Assembly (NCBI GenBank): GCA_938010625.1
Contig: CALLVJ010000225.1
Coordinates: forward strand, 1-9,474
Length of the DNA: 9,474 nt
DNA from: an uncultured Stomatobaculum sp.
Lineage (GTDB): Bacteria; Bacillota; Clostridia; Lachnospirales; Lachnospiraceae
Direction: 5' to 3'
Shown here in pieces: positions 6,851 to 9,474 of the stretch. Position 1 is the first letter of the stretch, and every line of letters starts with the position of its first letter. Both the position numbers and the translations under genes were made by a program. Under the pieces are notes generated by a model, which saw nothing but the letters and a program-made list of their open reading frames with translations, was not told the origin of the DNA and did not search any database.

Positions 6851-7294
6851 TTACTGTTCACCGCCATGCAGCGTTTCTATTTTTTGATTGATTTCCCGCA
6901 CCAGTTTTTTTTGATGTAAATAAAAGAAATACCAGATTGCAACTGAAAACAACAACTCACACGCAATTATAATGAGCACTGTCCCGATGCCCTGCTCATG
7001 TGGAATCCATCCGATCAGCCATGAAGTAATAATCATCACCGTGCAGCCGACGCCCATATGAATCAGCGTCTTTGTGAGCAGCGATAGATTGTCTCTGTCA
7101 TAGACAACAGATGGAATTCCGAATCCAAGCCCCACGGCAAGACAGCCGAGAGCCATTCTGGAATAGGCGTAGTGCTGCAGAGCAAAACTTCCTCCGCTAT
7201 AAAAATCCTTTATCACCCCAATGATTACAAAGATGCTCATGGAAATACTGATGCTACACATGACAGCTGAAAGCAAATTTCTATGTTTCTTCAT
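6851..7294 (-). CDS. DUF3021-like four-helix membrane protein
   Basis: This 147-residue integral membrane protein has four hydrophobic segments at about 8-28, 46-64, 76-97 and 103-126. A charged cytoplasmic tail follows (HQKKLVREINQKIETL). Size, topology and position directly behind a small LytTR regulator match the DUF3021 family. Proteins paired in this way are known in some streptococcal LytTR systems to hold the regulator inactive at the membrane; that role here is inference. The frame is open 28 codons further upstream, but those codons lie mostly in the LytTR coding end. The ATG at 7294 has GGAGG about 8 nt upstream and begins MKKHRN, so I chose it. The gap to the LytTR stop is 19 bp, so the two genes are very probably cotranscribed. 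Confidence 0.8.
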   Translation of the reverse strand: MKKHRNLLSAVMCSISISMSIFVIIGVIKDFYSGGSFALQHYAYSRMALGCLAVGLGFGIPSVVYDRDNLSLLTKTLIHMGVGCTVMIITSWLIGWIPHEQGIGTVLIIIACELLFSVAIWYFFYLHQKKLVREINQKIETLHGGEQ

Positions 7295-7313
7295 ACGCTT
7301 ACCTCCTCTTCGC

Positions 7314-7751
7314 TCAGAGCCCCAGATATCGTTTGAAATCCGGGAGATATTTTCTGGAAACATAATCCCGCAGGCCATTTTTCAGCACTAAGACCATGAC
7401 GCCGCCAAGTCCCGGCGCAGCATAGTCCAACAGTTGTAAATTCATGATTGCGCTCTTTGAAATCCGCATAAAATTTCTGCCGAGCATTCCCTCCAGTTCG
7501 TAGAGCCTTCTGTTGCTTTGATACTGTTTCTTTGCCGTATAGATGATTGTTTTTTCATTTTCCACGCGGACCAGATAAATCTCCTCTGGATGAAGCATGA
7601 CGATCTTGTCGTTTTCTTCTGCAGGCACCAGATCGGCGCGTTCTTCTGCAAGAACAGCCGCTGCGCGGTGAACTTCCGTGGTGAGCTCTCCGGTGTAAAT
7701 CACGGCGTAGGGGAATTTCAAATCCGGCTGTAATTTAATCTCGACCTTCAT
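7314..7751 (-). CDS. Stand-alone LytTR DNA-binding transcriptional regulator
   Basis: This 145-residue protein has no receiver domain, so it is not a classical two-component response regulator. The C-terminal part, about 44-144, is a LytTR domain: KIVMLHPEEIYLVRVENEKTII, then the hallmark NFMRISKSAIMNL (93-105) and the closing VSRKYLPDFKRYLG (131-144). The N-terminal 40 residues form a small alpha/beta segment typical of the LytTR proteins that pair with DUF3021 membrane proteins. It would bind promoter repeats and is probably controlled through the downstream membrane partner. The ATG at 7751 has GGAG ten nt upstream and a good promoter before it. An inverted repeat above the promoter is a candidate autoregulatory site. 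The target genes are unknown; its own operon and the neighbouring surface-protein gene are the first candidates. Confidence 0.9.
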   Translation of the reverse strand: MKVEIKLQPDLKFPYAVIYTGELTTEVHRAAAVLAEERADLVPAEENDKIVMLHPEEIYLVRVENEKTIIYTAKKQYQSNRRLYELEGMLGRNFMRISKSAIMNLQLLDYAAPGLGGVMVLVLKNGLRDYVSRKYLPDFKRYLGL

Positions 7752-7778
7752 GCGGTTTTCTCTCCTCTCTGTATCTGC

Positions 7779-7807
7779 AGTATAGCGAATGATTTTCTGT
7801 TTGTCTT
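7779..7807 (-). promoter_or_regulatory. Promoter of the LytTR/DUF3021 unit
   Basis: AAGACA (7802-7807), 17 bp and TATACT (7779-7784) form a sigma-A-type promoter with a good -10 and a degraded -35, about 28 bp before the start codon. The poor -35 fits a promoter that needs an activator such as a LytTR protein bound just upstream. Confidence 0.6.
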
Positions 7808-7824
7808 ATGATTCACGGCAAGTG

Positions 7825-7847
7825 GCATGTCGGGAGAGCTCACATGC
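7825..7847. promoter_or_regulatory. Inverted repeat upstream of the LytTR promoter, possible operator
   Basis: GCATGT and ACATGC form perfect 6-bp inverted arms separated by 11 bp, giving a centre-to-centre distance of 17 bp. The repeat begins 17 bp upstream of the -35. Spaced repeats in this position are usual for LytTR-type activators, but the motif itself is not a known consensus that I can confirm. Confidence 0.4.
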
Positions 7848-7880
7848 AGTGTAAGGAAGTCAAGCTGCTGTTGTTGCAAC

Positions 7881-7923
7881 AAAAAAACAGACCCTCATCG
7901 CTTGCCCATGCGACAAAAGCCTG
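7881..7923 (-). terminator. Terminator of the infC-rpmI-rplT operon
   Basis: A 14-bp stem (7888-7901 with 7910-7923, including several G-U pairs) with an 8-nt loop is followed by seven T on the minus strand. It begins 12 bp after the rplT stop codon. Confidence 0.85.
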
Positions 7924-7935
7924 TAATTTTCTTGT

Positions 7936-8292
7936 TTATGCGAGTGCCTTCTTTGCAGTCTCGACGAGCCTTGCAAAACCCTCAGCGTCGTTGATTGCGA
8001 GCTCGGAGAGCACCTTGCGGTTCAGAACGACATCCGCTTTCTTCAGACCAAACATAAACTTCGAATAGGAAATCTCGTTCATTCTGCAAGCTGCGTTGAT
8101 TCTTGCAATCCAGAGCTGACGGAACTGTCTCTTTCTCTGCTTTCTGCCCTCGTACGCCGTGCTCAGCGCTCTCATGACAGTCTGCTTTGCAATTCTGTAC
8201 TGCTTGGAACGTGCGCCTCTATAGCCCTTTGCGAGCTTCAAAACTCTGTTATGCTTTGCCTTCGCGTGCATCGCGCCTTTCACTCTTGCCAT
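7936..8292 (-). CDS. rplT: 50S ribosomal protein L20
   Basis: This 118-residue protein is full length for L20, which nucleates early 50S assembly on 23S rRNA and represses its own operon by binding the infC leader in low-G+C Gram-positives. The N-terminal basic extension [26 protein letters not shown] and the conserved blocks [18 protein letters not shown] (residues 52-69) and [12 protein letters not shown] are clear. The start ATG has a strong AAGGAGG about 6 nt upstream. The gene is last in infC-rpmI-rplT, 31 bp after rpmI, and is followed by a terminator. Confidence 0.98.
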   Translation of the reverse strand: MARVKGAMHAKAKHNRVLKLAKGYRGARSKQYRIAKQTVMRALSTAYEGRKQRKRQFRQLWIARINAACRMNEISYSKFMFGLKKADVVLNRKVLSELAINDAEGFARLVETAKKALA

Positions 8293-8323
8293 CTTGCTTC
8301 CTCCTTCTTCACGTCAAGTCCGA

Positions 8324-8521
8324 TTATAAATACGGCAGAATCTTCTTCATGACCTTCGAGTTCGTGGCGTCGGTCACGATGTCTTTTCTCAGATTTCTCT
8401 TGCGCTTTGTGGACTTCTTCGTCAAGATGTGAGACTTATACGCTTTGTTCCGGATCAGCTTGCCGCTACCGGAAACCTTAAAACGCTTTGCTGCTGCTCT
8501 GCTTGTCTTTACCTTCGGCAT
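8324..8521 (-). CDS. rpmI: 50S ribosomal protein L35
   Basis: This 65-residue, strongly basic protein matches L35 in length and sequence. The N-terminus [20 protein letters not shown], the middle [20 protein letters not shown] and the C-terminus VMKKILPYL are all family hallmarks. L35 is a small structural protein of the large subunit. Its AAGGAGG ribosome binding site overlaps the infC stop codon, at 8-nt spacing from the ATG, so it is likely translationally coupled to infC. The gap to infC is 13 bp. Confidence 0.98.
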   Translation of the reverse strand: MPKVKTSRAAAKRFKVSGSGKLIRNKAYKSHILTKKSTKRKRNLRKDIVTDATNSKVMKKILPYL

Positions 8522-8534
8522 GATACTTTCCTCC

Positions 8535-9044
8535 TTAGTTCTTCTTTGCGCTCATAAACATGACCAACGTTCTGCCCTCAACTTTTGAGGGCTTGTCGAT
8601 CACGGCGATATCAGCGAGGGATTTCGCAAAATCATCCAGGATATATCTGGACTGGTTCATGTGCGACATCTCTCGGCCGCGGAAGCGCAACGTCACCTTT
8701 ACTTTGTTGCCCTTCTCCAGAAACTTTCTGGCAGCATTGGTTTTTGTGGCCAGATCATTCGTGTCGATATTGGGGGACAAACGCACTTCCTTCAACTCAA
8801 CAATCTTCTGCTTCTTCTTGGCTTCCTTGTCTCGCCGTATCATCTCATAGCGATACTTGCCATAATCGATGATCTTGCAGACGGGCGGTTTTGCCATTGG
8901 GGAGATGCAAACCAGATCCAGTTCTGCCTCTTCCGCAATCTTCAAAGCTTCCTGTGAAGACATAATGCCAAGCTGCTCTCCGTCTGTTCCGATGAGACGA
9001 ACCTCACGGAAACGTACCTGTCCATTGACCAATGACTCGCTGAT
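8535..9044 (-). CDS. infC: Translation initiation factor IF-3 (AUC start)
   Basis: IF-3 binds the 30S subunit, checks start-codon/initiator-tRNA pairing and prevents early subunit joining. The 169-residue protein has both domains. The N-domain has [23 protein letters not shown] and the hallmark [15 protein letters not shown] (around residues 53-67). A lysine-rich linker helix follows, and the C-domain has [14 protein letters not shown] conventional ATG exists 13 codons upstream at 9083, but the strong GGAGG (9054-9058) would then lie inside the gene. That GGAGG is 9 nt from the ATC at 9042-9044, and homologues begin at this point. IF-3 genes in many bacteria use rare AUU/AUC/AUA starts, which let IF-3 repress its own translation. 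First gene of the operon with rpmI and rplT, behind an attenuator leader. Confidence 0.95.
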   Translation of the reverse strand: MSESLVNGQVRFREVRLIGTDGEQLGIMSSQEALKIAEEAELDLVCISPMAKPPVCKIIDYGKYRYEMIRRDKEAKKKQKIVELKEVRLSPNIDTNDLATKTNAARKFLEKGNKVKVTLRFRGREMSHMNQSRYILDDFAKSLADIAVIDKPSKVEGRTLVMFMSAKKN

Positions 9045-9058
9045 AGCTGAACACCTCC
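9042..9058 (-). promoter_or_regulatory. infC ribosome binding site with AUC start
   Basis: GGAGG at 9054-9058, a 9-nt spacer and ATC at 9042-9044. The only ATG in frame is upstream of this Shine-Dalgarno site and next to a terminator, and the nearest downstream alternative (TTG, 21 nt from GGAGG) is too far. The AUC is therefore the best supported start. Confidence 0.8.
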
Positions 9059-9212
9059 ATTTATGCTGCAGCTGCTGCTGCAAAAAAAGACATGGCAGCA
9101 GTTCCTGCCATGTCTAAAGTAAAGGTCATCTCAAAGAATGAATCCACTTTATGAACCCGGGTCACAGATATGTGCCAAGGTGAGGCAAGCCTGCTTTCTT
9201 GATAAGTACAAC
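9045..9212 (-). promoter_or_regulatory. infC operon leader, L20-type attenuator
   Basis: About 168 nt separate the likely transcription start (near 9212) and the infC start. The leader ends in a strong intrinsic terminator before the infC ribosome binding site, the arrangement of the ribosomal-protein L20 leader in Firmicutes, where L20 promotes termination. An upstream CUUGCC (9184-9189) can pair with GGCAGG of the terminator 5' arm (9104-9109), giving a possible antiterminator. The fold is drawn by eye and not calculated. Confidence 0.7.
9082..9115 (-). terminator. Attenuator terminator in the infC leader
   Basis: A perfect 11-bp stem (AGACATGGCAG / CTGCCATGTCT; 9105-9115 with 9088-9098), a 6-nt loop and a run of T on the minus strand. 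It stands about 24 bp upstream of the infC Shine-Dalgarno site and downstream of the operon promoter, so it can act only as a conditional terminator. Confidence 0.9.
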
Positions 9213-9218
9213 ATTGAC

Positions 9219-9247
9219 AGTATAGAGGCGTAGACCTGTGATGTCAA
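9219..9247 (-). promoter_or_regulatory. Promoter of the infC-rpmI-rplT operon
   Basis: Perfect TTGACA (9242-9247), exactly 17 bp, and TATACT (9219-9224). It lies 23 bp past the thrS stop and makes the ribosomal operon independent of thrS. Confidence 0.9.
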
Positions 9248-9270
9248 GCACTTTTAGTTGTCTAAAAAGT

Positions 9271-9474
9271 TTAGTCCTTATCTGTCTGATACTCTTTCGG
9301 CACTTCGTTCAGAAGCTCCAGCGGTCTCTCCTCATTCAGCGTCTCGCACATATCGAGGAAAACCGTGAGCGGGACATTTTGAATCTGCTTGTTGGAGCCG
9401 CGGACATTCAGGGAAACAGTCTGATCTGCCGTTTCTCTGTCACCTAGCACGAGAATATAAGGCGTCTTGAACTG
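9271..9474 (-). CDS. thrS: Threonyl-tRNA synthetase, C-terminal end
   Basis: Only the last 67 residues are inside the window; the gene continues past the right edge. They read QFKTPYILVLGDRETADQ, then TVSLNVRGSNKQI and VPLTVFLDMCETLNEERPLELL. This is the end of a class II anticodon-binding domain as in ThrRS (PY..VLGD.E....TVS.RVRG........L..F....). ThrRS charges tRNA-Thr in the cytoplasm. The identification rests on this short piece plus the widely conserved order thrS-infC-rpmI-rplT. The stop TAA is at 9271-9273. Only a weak AT-rich hairpin without a T-run follows it, so some readthrough into the infC leader is possible. Confidence 0.85.
   Translation of the reverse strand, partial: QFKTPYILVLGDRETADQTVSLNVRGSNKQIQNVPLTVFLDMCETLNEERPLELLNEVPKEYQTDKD

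Noticed and set aside
9249..9270. Hairpin after thrS as a terminator
   Set aside because: The AT-rich 8-bp stem with a bulge has no T-run after it and leads straight into the -35 of the infC promoter; too weak to call.

Overview
The window looks like the chromosome of a Firmicute of class Clostridia, most likely a Lachnospiraceae member of moderate G+C. The evidence is the synteny (thrS-infC-rpmI-rplT; dgt-dnaG-trmK; a TGS-domain nucleoside kinase), strong GGAGG ribosome binding sites, TTGACA/TATACT-type promoters, an infC leader with an attenuator, and a secreted protein carrying cell-wall-binding repeats of the Clostridia type. The genus cannot be fixed from this stretch. Every gene I can support is on the minus strand, so the window reads right to left. 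The long plus-strand open frames are shadows.

Region by region in transcription order: (1) 9474-9271 is the 3' end of thrS. (2) 9247-7881 is the translation operon infC-rpmI-rplT. It has its own consensus promoter, a leader of about 170 nt with an intrinsic terminator just before infC (an L20-type attenuator), an AUC start codon for IF-3, and a 14-bp terminator after rplT. (3) 7847-6783 is a two-gene unit with a stand-alone LytTR regulator and a four-helix DUF3021-like membrane protein. An inverted repeat lies upstream of its promoter and a terminator follows it. (4) 6689-4053 encodes an 878-residue secreted surface protein: signal peptide, right-handed beta-helix of the pectate-lyase type, an Ig-like and two cadherin-like domains, a Pro/Ser stalk with a 4 x 15 bp tandem repeat, and C-terminal cell-wall/glucan-binding repeats. 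(5) 4039-3884 is tRNA-Leu(CAG) with its own strong promoter and terminator. (6) 3882-1 is the dgt-dnaG-trmK-nucleoside kinase operon, with very short gaps and the last gene cut by the window edge.

The housekeeping parts supply translation (ThrRS, IF-3, L35, L20, tRNA-Leu, the tRNA methyltransferase TrmK) and replication or nucleotide metabolism (Dgt, DnaG, nucleoside kinase). The accessory part is the LytTR/DUF3021 pair plus the wall-bound beta-helix protein. A regulatory link between these two is plausible but unproven. I see no clearly new defence or mobile system. The best leads are the LytTR/DUF3021/surface-protein neighbourhood, the infC leader, and the absence of rpoD between dnaG and trmK.
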